Assembly (NCBI GenBank): GCA_027946365.1
Contig: JAPEUQ010000001.1
Location: 4,316,345 to 4,380,344, forward strand
Length of the DNA: 64,000 nucleotides
Direction of reading: 5' to 3'
Source: Kalmusia sp. IMI 367209
Taxonomy: Eukaryota; Ascomycota; Dothideomycetes; Pleosporales; Didymosphaeriaceae
Part shown: piece after piece, positions 35,257 to 48,600 of the stretch
Layout: each line of letters begins with the position of its first letter
Position numbering within the stretch: the first letter of the stretch is position 1
The notes under the pieces: model-generated
Databases searched by the model: none
What the model was told of the DNA's origin: nothing
Seen by the model: only the letters and a program-made list of their open reading frames with translations
Made by a program: the position numbers and the translations under genes

Positions 35257-38200
35257 ATATAGTTATAACTTTTTATACTCCTTTTAAGTATATTTTATAA
35301 TTCTACTTTAAGCTAGATAGTAATCTATCATTAGTATAAATATAAATAATATTAAGACTATATTCTTAGGTTTTAGTCCTATTAATCTTGGCGATCTACT
35401 TTTAGACCCCTAGTTATTTTTCTAATAAGGTCCCTAATACTTAAATAGGATAATAATAATAACTTACTTAACTTTTTTAATAATAATAAAGATAGATTAG
35501 ACTATTATATTAAATATATAATAGATAATTATAAGGAAGATAATTTTAATAATAATAAATAAGTGATTATAGCATCTAATTACTACTTATAAGTAATTAA
35601 CTATATAAGGGGACTATAAGTTTTTAAGATATATTAAGATAACCTAATATACTCTATATATTATTAATAGTCTTAGAGTATAGGACTTTATTACTATAAT
35701 AAAGATAGTGTCTTTTAATAGTAATTAGACTATTAAAATATTTTAAAAGTGGTATACGTTTAACTTTAGTAGTTAAAACTAGTTTAAGGGCTACTATACT
35801 TAAGAATGAGTATATCTACTCCTTTTTCTTAACCTTCTTCTTATTATTAAATAATTATTAAGACTCATTATTTAATTATTAAGCTAGTTCTTTAATAACA
35901 TTATAATTAGCTTTAGAAACTAGTAGACATCATATAGTATAAAGCACGCCTATAGGATATTATTTAATCTAGAATACTAGATATTCTAGATTATAATTAT
36001 GGCTATAAGAAATTCTAGTTTATTATTATATATCTAATTACTAACGCTCCCAAAGAGCTACTATCTAGACTAAATATTATAAATATTATAAGAGATTATT
36101 TTAGTCTAGCGCGTTAGAGTTCTATTATACCCACTTCCTTATATTATATATTAAGGACGTATTCCTCATCGGAGAGCTTCTAGGGAAGAATATAAAATTA
36201 TTCTAGAGGTTAGATAAATTATATACATAGAAAATTATATTTAATAAGTAGACTATCTTCTAAGAGACGTTTATACAAGAATAGCCAGAGTACATAAGAT
36301 ATAATATATAGGACTTATTCTAGATAGAGAACCTACCTATGTTCCATATATATAACTATAGTATAAATATTAAGATTAAAGTTACTAAGTAGCTTTAGTC
36401 TATACTAAAAAGAGGCCTAACTTTAAATAGTTAATAATAACTCTAAGTCTAGTAAGGGGAGTATAGATAAAAATATAAATAGTCTTAGCTATAATAAAGC
36501 GTAGGATGGTAAAGATCTAAAGAATAATATCTTTTCTTTCTCTTACTATAATTACTAGAACCTATTTAGGGCGGCCTATAGGAGCTCTAAGCTAAACTAA
36601 AGGAGAAGTATATTATTAAAAACCTTAATATTATATTCTATACTCTTACTATTAATATTAACTACCTTAATAGTTATTTTCTAGATCCTAAGTTAGTATA
36701 CTGCCTCCTAGCCAATTAGAACGTAATCCTCTAAGAATACTAAGTAGTATAAGACTTTACCTTCTTCCCCTTAACCTTCTATCTAGCTTATAGTAATTTC
36801 TCATCTCCCCATCTATCTATATTCTTAATAGATAACCTCCTTACTATCTTATAGGATAATCTAAACTATTAGTATAATAAAGCTAGTATACTTTATTATA
36901 ATTACTTCTAAGTTTACTTAAATGTGAAGAGGAACGTTTAGTATAGCCCTAATAATCTATTTACTATTAAGGGAGTAGTAATAGCTACTCTAATACTACC
37001 TAACTATAATAATAGTCTATCTATCTAGGTTACTATAAGGCAGAGAGATTATTATAATAACTATAAAAATAACTTTTTCCTACTAATTCTATATCGTCTA
37101 AGCCGTTTTTTAGAGAGGATAGTATATCTAATAGGCTATTAGAGAGGAAGAGTTTATCTTTTAAATAAAATAAGTACTCTCTATATAGATATTATATTTA
37201 AATAAGAGCTATTAATAGTTTATTACTATCCTTAGTTCTATCTTTTAGCTAATCCGGTTCTTTGAATAGGAGTTATAATAATATATCTATCTATTTTAAT
37301 TATTTTATCTATTAGTATTTCCTAGTATATTAGTATTATATACTATCTTATTTAGCTAAGTAATTAAAAGTATTTATATATAGTTTAAAACTACTAGCTC
37401 TAAAGGCCTATCTATTATATTAATAAAGGGGTATCTATCTTAGATTATCTTAGTAACTATTACTTTACTAGCTTTCTAAGATTATTAATAGGCTCTATAC
37501 TCACGCCGCTCAGGACTATTAATAGTATTAAGTAAGGAGCCTCCAGCCTTTTATTAACCCTCTTATACTTAACCTTTAAGGGGCTGGTAGCCTTAGTCTA
37601 GTAAAATAACCCTATTATAAGAATAGATAATCTATTCTACTATATATAGTATCCATTACTTTTACTATAGATTAGAGGTTATAGTTTACTATTATAGTAA
37701 GATATAGTTTAGTAAGCTTAGTAGACTAAAGATATAAAAACTAAATAATATTATTAAGTTTCTTAAAGAAGTCTTTAAAAAACTATAGAAGTTTTAAATA
37801 ATTATATTTATTACTAGCCACTATTACTAAGCGTTAAATAAGGGTAGTTAATATTATAAATTAACTAATAGTTAGAGATTATTATAGCTATTAGAAGACC
37901 GGCGAGAGTAAGTAAGGCGATAAATATAAATTAAAAATTCCTTTTTATAGAAGTAAGTATATACTATAACTACTATTATAGAGTATCTAATAAAATATAA
38001 AGAGTATAAAATAATCCTTTTACTATTCTTACTAAGAGAACTTATAATATCATTTACTATATTATCTAGAATACGATGCGACTTTATATAGAACCTATAT
38101 AATAGTTATATATAATTTAAATAAATAGTAGGTAGGTCATTCTACTTATAAAATATAACTTAGTTCTTAATACTTTAAGTTATAGTGAGATACACTAAGA

Positions 38201-41200
38201 GCGAAGGTAATAAATAAAGATTAATAAATTAATATATTAATTATAACTATACTTATATATTAAATTAAGTATATATCTAGTTTATACTAGTTGAAACTTA
38301 GCTACTAAAGAATTATTTAACTAGTAGAATTAATACCTATGGCTTTATTGATTATAATAAGATCTAATAATCTTAAATATATTATTATTAAGGCTAAATA
38401 TTAGGTAAAGTATTAATTAATATAAAAGTATAAAATTAACTTTAGCTATATAATATCCTTTAATACTATACTAAAGTTAGTTAAGGATGGATTTTAAAAG
38501 TATAAGAAGGTGTTTAAGATAGATAACTAGGGTGTACTAGAGTATTATAAAATAGCTTAGTAATATTTTATTAAGTATTTAGATAATCCGCTCTATAATA
38601 TTATACTAATAATAATATTAATATTAGTCTTATTATTAGTCACACCTACCATAGCCTCTAAAGCATAGACGTTTAATATTAAACTTAAGAAAGATAGTTT
38701 TATATTTATAGTAAGCCTAGTCACCAGAATACTCTAGTTCCTATAACCTAAAACTTTCTTCTAAAATATTAATAATAATATTATACTCTACGTACTAGAT
38801 ATAACTAAGAAAATAGATAAGTTATCTAAAGGAGAGACTAGTATAGCTAATAATTAGTATTATAGAATATAAGGACATTAGTAACTAGTTACTAAGGAGC
38901 TAGACTAAATTAAGGTTATTTAGGGTAACTAAAATAGTCTATATAATAGTAAGATTATACTTTAGGATAAAGGAGCACTGCTAAAGCGAAAGAAAGAGCT
39001 AATATTACTAAAACTAAATATAAAAGGATTTATAGAGTCTATATTTTATAATTATAATAGGATCTAGGTTAATCGCTATACTTCCATTATTATAAAAAGT
39101 AGAGATATCTAGAATTAACTTTTTTATTAGTATATACTAATAGCTTATTTCTATCCGCAAATACTAGTTAGAGTAGTAAAGGATATTAAATCTACTATAA
39201 GAATAAATCTCTTCTATTACTAACACTCTACTAGTATATAGTAAGGTTATTAAGTAATAATCCTAAATAAAAGAAGCATATAGTAAAGGAACTCTAATAA
39301 ATAAATACTAAACCTATATTATATAAAGATTCTCTTAGCTTATATAATAGGGTAACGTACCTTATCTACCCTAATAACTACTAACACGTAATAAACCACT
39401 TCTATAATATAACGTTACTAGTCTTTTCTATATTATCTAACTCCCTAATGTCGTATATCTCATCTAGGTTTAGCTCTCTAGAGTCTAGTAATAGTTCTTA
39501 GCCTACTCTTTAAATATATTAAATAACCTCTAAATAATAGTTAATAAGTTTTTAATTATTTTTAAGATATACATCACTATTTTAGACAATATAGAGATGT
39601 ATAGAGATAAGACTAATATAATTATAACCTTTAAGATACTTAAAACTACTCTTAATTAGGCTAAGTATATATTCCCATGCCAAAGTAAGTTAGTAGATAG
39701 ATATTTAAGATCTATAATAATTCTCTAGTATATATAGACTAAACATAATCTAGCTAAATATATATTCCTTTTCTATATATAATATAATATAATAGGTAAG
39801 ATTAGAAGCTATAAGCCATTAGTATATAATATAGTTTTTAATAACAAATTATAAAAAAATATATAGTATACTAGTTTATTAGCGCTATAGTAGCCTATTT
39901 AGAAAAAAGCCAGCTCTAGAAAAGCATAGGTGTAAAGATAGATAGTATATTTATATCTATAAATTTAATTCTTAAGTGGGCGCTTTATACCACAAAGAAC
40001 AAATATATAAATAATAAAATAAATAGATAGACGTCTCTAGTTATTTTTAATATTAAAAGACTTAAAGAGAGATAGGGGTTACTCTTTTTAAATCTCTAAT
40101 ATTATCCACTTCCTAGAGTCTAATAATTAGGTATACTTAATTAGTATATAATTACGATATTAGGCTAGAAACTATAATAAATATATGGCGATGAGGAGGA
40201 TAGTTAAAAATATAATTATATAAATAATTTCTTAAATTATCCTTACGTCTATACTAATTATTAATGAATAGTTTAAAAAAGTATATACGCTAGGAAGATA
40301 CTATTAGTGGAGAGATGAATAGGACTATAAGATATATAATAGAGATATAGTAGATAAAATAATTATTAAATTAGCTAAAATACTAGTAGGATAGAACGTT
40401 CTAAATAATAGACTAGTACATAAAATATTAATATTAATCCTAAAGTTAGGTCTCTTATTCTAAAAAATAAAAATGAATGCCTCTTAGGAAGATATTCTAT
40501 ATAAATATAAGAAACCTTTTAAGTAGGATATTATTAAGAATTTATCTTAAATAAGCTTAGGTTTATAAAAATAAGTAGAGATAGATTCATATAACTAGAT
40601 AGTAAGTAATAGAAATAAGGTAAATAAAAATTAAGGTTAAGTTTATTAAGAATTAAAAGACTATATTATAGGAATCTTATCTTATTATCTAGATTAGGCT
40701 AAGAAACTAACCTAGGAGATAAGTTAAGATTTAGTAATAATAATATAAGGCTAATTAGAAAAAGAAGTAATGGTATAGATTATAGAGAATAAAAGATATA
40801 TAAGAAAGAAGTAATAAGAGAGATATTATAATAAAGACTAGATATAAGTTTTATAATTAAATAGAAATTATTAAATATAGTATAATATTAAAGGAATCAT
40901 TTATAAAAATAGAATAAGATAAATATTTCTAGAAGGAAGGAGGAGTAGAACTAGAAGATAAGGAGGAGCCTAGTAGAATATAATAGGATAAAGGGAAGGA
41001 GTAGAGCTACTAGATAGAATGAGGGAAGAAGTAGGGTAAAAGCTAGATAAAAGGAAGTTAATTATAATTATAAATATAAGTAGAGATATAGTCTTTAAAA
41101 ATTTAATAAAATAATATAATAATAATATTATTAAAAAATCTTTAACTTTTAAATATTATAATACAAAAAAATTAATAAATAAATATAAGAATTAAAAGTA

Positions 41201-44200
41201 AAATATTATATATTTTTATTTTTAAATTTTACTAAAAACTTATTAATAATATAAAATAAAAAATTTATAATTTATTAATATAAGTATCTAATATTAGTAC
41301 TATTAGCTAATCTTTAGAGTTACTGTAAATTACTATATTAAATAGATAGGGTGTATATAACTATAAGCCATAGTAATAAAGATAGTCTAGATTTTTAGAG
41401 TAAAAATTACTATAATATAATTTTATATTCACCCTATAGAACTATCTATCCTATATCCTCTCTATTTAAGATCCTAAGGTATATAATATAAGCTAATATT
41501 ATATAAGTCATTAACTTATTATTCTTTATTTCAATACTTAAGTAAACCTAATTAATATATCTTAGTAGACCTAGGTTAGACCCGCGTCCAATTAGACTTA
41601 GCGTTAGGGTTAAGGTTAACTAATTTAGTAATTTAAAGGGGTAGAATTATAAAATATTAAGGGATAGAAATACTTAGATTCCCTAGTCATTTTTATTATT
41701 TTTTTAATTTAATATATCTTAACGTAATATTTTACACCAGTTTACTATCTTATAGCCCTAAAAATTTATTATAGTAGTGTAATATTGGGCTATATCTTAT
41801 AGATAGGACTTATAATGGAGTTCTACTGGGATATCTAAGCTCCTATATTAAGTAGCGTAAATAATACTAATAAAGTAGTATATATACTACTAATATTATT
41901 ACACACACGACTAAATTATCCATAGTAATATATACTAGTAGAATATAACTTAATATAAGTCTAAATATTAGCGTATATTATATATACCCTAATATACTAT
42001 ATACTCTATTATAGTAAACATTAGACTAGTATAAAGAATCTTAATATATATCTCTTATAAAAGTATAATATACTAGTAAAAAAAAAGGAAATTTATTTAA
42101 AGTTATATACGCTATAAGATATAGAAGCCTAATAAGGTTAAGCTACTAATACCTAGTAGGCCACTAATATAAGTACTAGAAAAGTCACTAAATAGATTTT
42201 AGTATAAGTAGCTAGAATATAACTATCTTACTTAAAATAAGGATAAGATATATATATACTATAATAAATATAGTCTACCATTTAAGATAGACTTAGACGT
42301 ACTCTATTAGTAGGTAAAGATATAGTCTTTCTTTCTTACTTTAAAATAATAGTGGTACTTTATAGTTAGTATACCTAATCTAGGTGATAGTGGAAGAGCA
42401 CCTAGGGTAGATAAAAGGAGGTAAATGAGATTCTAATAGAATATATAGACACGTAGAAAAAGAAAAGTAATAGGTATAAATTATAAACGCTAAAGTTATA
42501 ATAACTAATTAAATAGACTAGTAAAAGTTTACTAAGTGGCTAGAATATTTTTAAATTATAATTATATATATCTTATATATACGATTAGACTGCCAGGTTA
42601 TAATAAATTAAAGCTTTAGCTAGCAGCGTAGATAATATATAAATTAATAGAGAAATACATTTAAGAACTATCATTACAGCCACGCAAGATGAGGCGATGG
42701 CTAAGAAGTATATAAATAAATAAAATTAACTAGTAGCTATTTATATAACTATAGAATCTAGAGAGCCAGGCTTATTATACTAACTATATGGTAATGTTTA
42801 TCTACTATTTTCTATATATTATTATTAATAAAGAGGCCAGTAGTAGTAATAAAGATAGTAAAGAAGATAGTAAGAATAGTAAAAATAATAAGAATAGTAA
42901 AAATAGTAAGGATAGTAAGAATAGTAAAGATAGTAAAAATAATAATAATAATAAATATAATAAAAATAAAAAGATAGTAATAGATATAGTAACTAGACAT
43001 ACTATATATATTAAGCTAAAGTTAACTATATAAAAGACGCCCATAAGCTATTCTAATAGTAGGGCCGCTAAAAAGCGCTAGCCAAAATATTCTAGTAGAC
43101 GTTAAATAGTAATAACTAAGATACCTAGATTAGTATACTACTTTAGGTACTAGCTATATTTATCTTTAAGCCGTACATTCATAGTCTATTTAAGAGTGGG
43201 CTCATTTATTTTATAGTTATACTAGGGTTTAATATAGAAATGGGCCACTTGCGTATAGCTAAGAACTATACTTATATAGTAACTGGTGTAACGTACTATA
43301 TCTAGGCGTTTAGTATTAAGTATCTACTTTTATCTACTAAGTGGGAAGAGTAAGGTATAGTAAAATAAAATTACTTTTAGAGATAAGAAGATACTTTCTA
43401 GTAGACTACTTATTTAACCTAATAAGTTAGCTACTAAGTCTACTAATATATAATAAGCACATCGCGTTAAATTCTAGCAACTTAGGGAGCATATTCTAGT
43501 CTAAGGATAAGATGGTCTTTTATCTCTATAGTAAGCCTATTATAGTCTAGTATTTTTAACTAATGGCGCAGTCACTATTAACTAAGCTAGAGGATATATT
43601 ATAGGAGTAACTACTATAGGTTAGTAACCTAGCCTAGTAATTTAGTATCCAGCTAGATCTAATTTAGAATAATATTATATATACTTAATAAGGTATATTA
43701 TTTATAACGCATGGCAATAACGGTCTAGAGAACGGCTTATAATAAATACTTAAGTAGATAATATAGAATGAGTAGGGTTAAAAGCTCTACTTAGAAGATT
43801 AAACTTAAAATATTACACGCGTAAAGCAGTACTTACGTAAGGTTAAATATTTTAAAGAGTTAAAGCTCACCAACATCTATATAGAATAAGGATAGTTAGG
43901 TTAAAATACTAAAATTACTATACTATAGATTTATAATAGGATACTATAGGACTAAAATTTTATAATTATAAATAAATAGATAATAATAATAGTCTACTAT
44001 TATAAGTTATAATTATAGTAGAATAAACCTAAGGTAATCCCGTGTTTCTTATTAGCGTAGTTCTCTTAGGTAGTTATTATTTATCTTACGTATATTTAAC
44101 CATTTAAGGAATATTTTAATATTTAAATACTTAGTGGCGGTTTTAGCGACTATATATAGACTAATAAATAGAACCTATAAAATACTAAATATCTTATATA

Positions 44201-44770
44201 GATACTAAAGCGTGAGATAGATAAATATCTAAATATATTACTTAATATACTTAACTACTAGCACATAATTATAAGTATTAGATATATAATAATTAGGGAA
44301 GCGTTTAAATAGGATTATAAGGATAAGATAGATGAGATTAAAGAGGTAGAGATAGATAATAATAATAAGAGTTTATTAGAGCTATAGAATTTACGAACGA
44401 CGTAGATAGAGGTAGATAATTATAATATACTAATTAATATTATAAAGTATCTAAGTATATAATTAATTAAAATATTTTAATTACTAAGCTAGCGCTAATA
44501 CTAGTTCTTAGGAATAGATAGCTAGAAGGTAAGACCTAGGTAGCGCTAGTAACACCCAGCGTAATAAAGAAACGGCCACATAAAAAAGATATTAATAATA
44601 GTAATATTATTTTTAAAGAGGTCTAATTATAGAAAAAGAAGATAGTAGTTATAGATATAATAGTCACCATAGTATTTAAAGTAATATAGTAGACGTTAGA
44701 TTATCCTAATATATTATTTAAGTCTATAAAGTAAGAGTAAGTTATATTTATTATAATTAATAATTAAACG
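35257..44770. other. Decayed transposable-element DNA, not classified
   Basis: The stretch is very AT-rich and TpA-dominated. Plus-strand frames broken only by TAG/TAA can be followed at about 36140-37250, 38870-39350 and 42700-44760. None matches a family I recognise with confidence. I could not pair LTRs or TIRs here. It probably contains the bodies of one or more large elements. Confidence 0.5.
42835..42985 (+). repeat. Low-complexity AATAGTAAAR repeat
   Basis: A run of degenerate 9-base units such as AATAGTAAA, GATAGTAAG and AATAATAAG. The open frames that cover it on both strands (Ser/Lys/Asn-rich, or Leu/Ile/Phe-rich) result from the repeat and are not good gene candidates. Confidence 0.7.
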
Positions 44771-44890
44771 CTCCCTATATAAACTAGATAAATATTATCC
44801 CTAGGGGGCATCCTCCGCCAAGTCGCCTCACTAAAATGGGCCTTGGTAGGGGGCATCCTCCGCCAAGAATCGGGGGCATCCTCCACGCTA
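44771..44890 (+). repeat. First copy of a 115-120-bp direct repeat
   Basis: It starts CTCCCTATATAAACTAGATA and contains three GGGGGCATCCTCC blocks and AAAATGGGCCTTGGTAGG. It matches 45098-45220 with mainly C/T and G/A differences. Confidence 0.75.
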
Positions 44891-45097
44891 GTTCAAAAGG
44901 GTAAATCTAGGTAACCAGCCTAGTTAAAAAAAATCTAAAATGCTAGTTTTGTAGAGCTTGATTTCTACTTTCCAGTGGTGTATTTAGTGTTATAATAGGT
45001 GAAGGCGTCGCTGAGATATAATCTAGTAAAGTCTTAACCCTAACCCTAAGGTTCCTCAACAGGGAACCCGTAAGTAAACCCCCCGGGAGGAACACTG
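44891..45097. other. Less mutated spacer between the 115-bp repeats
   Basis: Composition is near normal, with CCCCCCGGGAGG and other CpG-containing words. It includes a short TTAACCCTAACCCTAAGG run that resembles two telomere units but does not form an array. Confidence 0.5.
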
Positions 45098-45220
45098 CTC
45101 CCCGTATAAACTAGGCAGATGTTGCCCCCAAGGGGTATCCTCTACTAAGTCACCTTACTAAAATGGGCCTTAGTAGGAGGCATCCTCTACTAAGGATTAG
45201 GGGTATCCTCCATTGGTAGG
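45098..45220 (+). repeat. Second copy of a 115-120-bp direct repeat
   Basis: It starts CTCCCCGTATAAACTAGGCA and carries the same GG..ATCCTC blocks, in which CCGCCAAG has become CTACTAAG. It may mark the left end of the element that carries the helicase gene. Confidence 0.75.
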
Positions 45221-45517
45221 GTATCCTCCCTATATATCCTCTTCTAGCTACTATCCTCTTTCGTACCTCCTCCCTTACACTCCTTTTATTAACTTAAAGG
45301 TATATCTCTATCTTTATATATATTTTACCTTAACTTTCTATACCCCAATAACTGACCAGCTAATAGCTTCTTAGGGTATACTCCCTTAAGTAGAAAGCGC
45401 TACTTCCTATACTTAGCTAGCTAGCTACCTAGGTGCTACCGGTACGCTCTCAGCATAGACCCTCTACTTAATACTTAGTACCCCTTCTAGTAGGTACGTA
45501 AAGGCGGTAAAGTAGCA

Positions 45518-45590
45518 GGTAGAAAAAAAAAAAAGAGAAGGAAGAAAAGAAAAAAAGGGAAAAAAAGAAAAAAAAAAAAAAAAAAAAAAT
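45518..45590 (+). repeat. A/G-rich low-complexity tract
   Basis: About 70 bases of A with scattered G, ending in a run of about 21 A. It could be a slippage tract or the poly(A) tail of a retroelement; no LINE-like coding sequence was recognised on either side, so slippage is as likely. Confidence 0.6.
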
Positions 45591-45699
45591 AGAATTAACT
45601 AGCTAACCCTCTCCCCTTTTATTAGCTAAACTACACCCTTATCTCTAGCTACCCTACCTCTTTTTTTCCTTTTAAGTCTAGTTTATGTTTTGGCTACTC

Positions 45700-48600
45700 C
45701 CTAGCTATAGCGTTCTTATATGCCTTAAATATAGCTACGTAGTCTATATTATAGATAAATATCTTAAGTAGTACTACTAGATATCTATAGCCTTACGTAA
45801 GGAGTAGCTAATACTATATAAGGACGTTACGCTTTTTACTCTAGGCGATATAGCCCTATCTAGACTAGATAGGATACCCTTTAGTAAGTTAGGGTAGGCG
45901 TAGGATAGCTTTATCTATACTATCTATAGTAGCTTTACCTGCGTTAATTAGAAATATATATAGAAGTACGTTAGAAATAAGCATAATAGCTATATAGCTA
46001 ATACCTCCTTCTCTATATTATCTACCCAGCTACCACCTGAGGCCTATATAAATATAAACTTTCTTTAAGAAGTAATATTATATTCGCTATTTCATTATAT
46101 AAGATAATATAGAGGTGCTAAATTTAGGAGATAGTATTAGTAGTACATCACATCTAGAAGGAAGACTAGAAGAAGGATAGATCTAGGCAGTCTATAAGTA
46201 ATAGTTAGCCTCCCTTCTTACTAAATAAAAGGTGTTAAAGTATAGTGAAGAAGATAATAGAGACTATTATAAAAAGATATTAGTAAAGGACTATATAGAC
46301 TAGTTTAAGATAATAGGCTAGCTTAAATATCTATAGATATACCTAGACTAAAGGCTACTTACGTAGGCCGTTTAGCTAGTAGACGCTAATGAGCTAGAGA
46401 TAAAGGCAGCTACCTTACTTACTAAAGAACTTATAGAGTAGGCCGTATATAGACTAGATACCTTATCTAGGGAGGTCTTATACTGGCTTAAGAGCCTAAA
46501 GCTGAATGAGCCAGCCTCTAAGCTACTAGGGCCCTACTAGTAGAGGTATACCTAGCTAAAGGCCGCTAGGCTATAGATATAATTAGTTTACTACTACCTC
46601 TAGCTTATCACTATAGAGGAGAGGATAGAAGAGAATAATATATTACTATATATAGCACTAGTCAGCATTGCCCAGCTTTTCCCCTAGACCCTAAAGTAGA
46701 AGCTAGTAGTATAGAAGTTCTATCTAGAATTAATAAAAGATATTAATATCTATAGTACTATTAACCCTATAACTAAATAGTTATAAAGCGGAAGTATATA
46801 CTTTATCTCTTATAAATATTTATCTACTAGGAAGTCTACTATAACCCCTTCTATAGTAGCTTACTATACTACCTTACTATCTTAGAAATTAATTCTATAA
46901 CACTATAGCTTCGTATAACGCTAGAGATCTCTAGTAGTCTTACCTCCTTTATCTATTACATATAGATAATTATTATAGAGGCCTTCCTCCCTTCCCGCCA
47001 GCGCGCCACGTAGAAGTAGATAGAGATATATATCTTTCTAGATTAATAGACCCATTACCTCATTAGTAACTCTCTTAGCCCTATAAGTACTATGATTAGC
47101 CTACTTAGGTATACTAAGTCCATCACGTACGCGGAACTGAGCAGTATAATTAATAATATATAATAAATAGAAAATAATAAGACCTTTATAATTAGAGGCT
47201 ACCTAGTTAAGCTAACATGCTTTAAGGTCATGGCGTAAGGGGTTATAGTAGAGGTAGAGTAGCTACTATAGATATAATTCTTTTAAATCTAGTCTAAGGA
47301 GTAGGCTATTAGTATATTACTAGTTAACCTTACAGCCATCCAGGACGACGTAACGGTAATATAAAGGGATATTATCTTCCTCTTCCTAGTAGCCCTCTAA
47401 AGAGGGGAGCGGTAGGTATTTTAATAACTAGTAAATAGTCTAACTACTTAGTACCTCTATACTAATAGAGGTGGAGGAGGGGAGGAAAGGAAGGAAAAAA
47501 AGAAAGAGGAGAAAAAGAAGGAAGAGGAGGAAATAAGGGAAAAGGTAAAAGTAAGGATAAGAGGGGGAGATAAAAATGGAGGTGGAGGAGATAAAGGAAG
47601 GAAGAAAGAAGAGAAAATAAGAGAAGAGGAGAAAGTAAAGGTAGGAGAAGTAGGATAGAAAAAATAGGTTAATACTGTTATCTCTACCTCCTATAATGAG
47701 GAGCCTAACGCTCATCCTCCCAGGTAGAAGGTTAGGGTAGTAAGGTGGTATCTCTAGCTTATATAGAAATTTCTACAGCTCCTCAGCCTAGCCATGTATA
47801 TAGTAGGAGGCTAGCTAGCTTATAGGCCAGAACTACTATCTATTTAGTAGTAGAATGGGGTTCTATAGAACCATAACCTATATATAATTAATAGATAAGT
47901 TATTTTTATTACCTACTACTACAAGACGCAGTCGTAGTGGGATAGACTAAAGATAATAATATAGTTTCTTTCTAGGCGTATAAGATAGCTTATTACCACG
48001 TACCTACTCTATGTACGCCCCCTCTAGCTACTTCTATTTAATGGCCTAGGGACGTCAGTTACCACCTCTAGTAACGACTACCTCTAGGTAAATAAGGATA
48101 GGCCATAGGAAATAGAGTAGCTAAGTAGTATTATAACGCGAGAGTTAGAGAAACGGCTAGGGATATAATTTACTATATAAGGCTATAGATATACTACTAT
48201 AATAATTAGGTATTAGGTTATAGATAAGCGCTTTACTCTTAGATACTATAGGAAGCTGGCTAAGGGGTGGTGGCGGCGGGCTAGAGGAGGATAAAAGAAG
48301 ATATAATAGTAATAAAGAAGGAGATAAAGAAGATCTACTTAAATTATAAAATAAATAGTTGACTATTATTAGCCTAGTAGCCTATATAATATAGGCTAAC
48401 TTAGTTTAAAGTTTAAGTATATGCTTAATTAATATCTTTTAAACGTTTAACTATATCTAGTATATCTTTCTTAGGTTTTTATAGGAGTAGGCCCCAAACT
48501 AGAAGAAAGCGTATAAATATAAAAGAAGAAGGAGAAGAATTAAATAGTCTATATAAATAGACTAGAGTAGAAGGTTTAGTTACTATTACCATTATTAAAG

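Noticed and set aside
42788..43044. Open frames of 60-81 codons on both strands
   Set aside because: They are by-products of a 9-base low-complexity repeat; both strands are open because the repeat lacks stops, and the peptides are simple-sequence.
45036..45055. Telomere-like CCCTAACCCTAA
   Set aside because: Only two units, with no array; not evidence of a chromosome end or an internal telomere.
45518..45590. Poly(A) tail of a LINE element
   Set aside because: No LINE reverse transcriptase or target duplication was recognised beside it, and the tract contains many G; treated as low complexity.
47440..47715. Minus-strand open frame rich in Leu, Phe and Ser
   Set aside because: It is the complement of a purine-rich tract within the plus-strand helicase pseudogene and has no motif.
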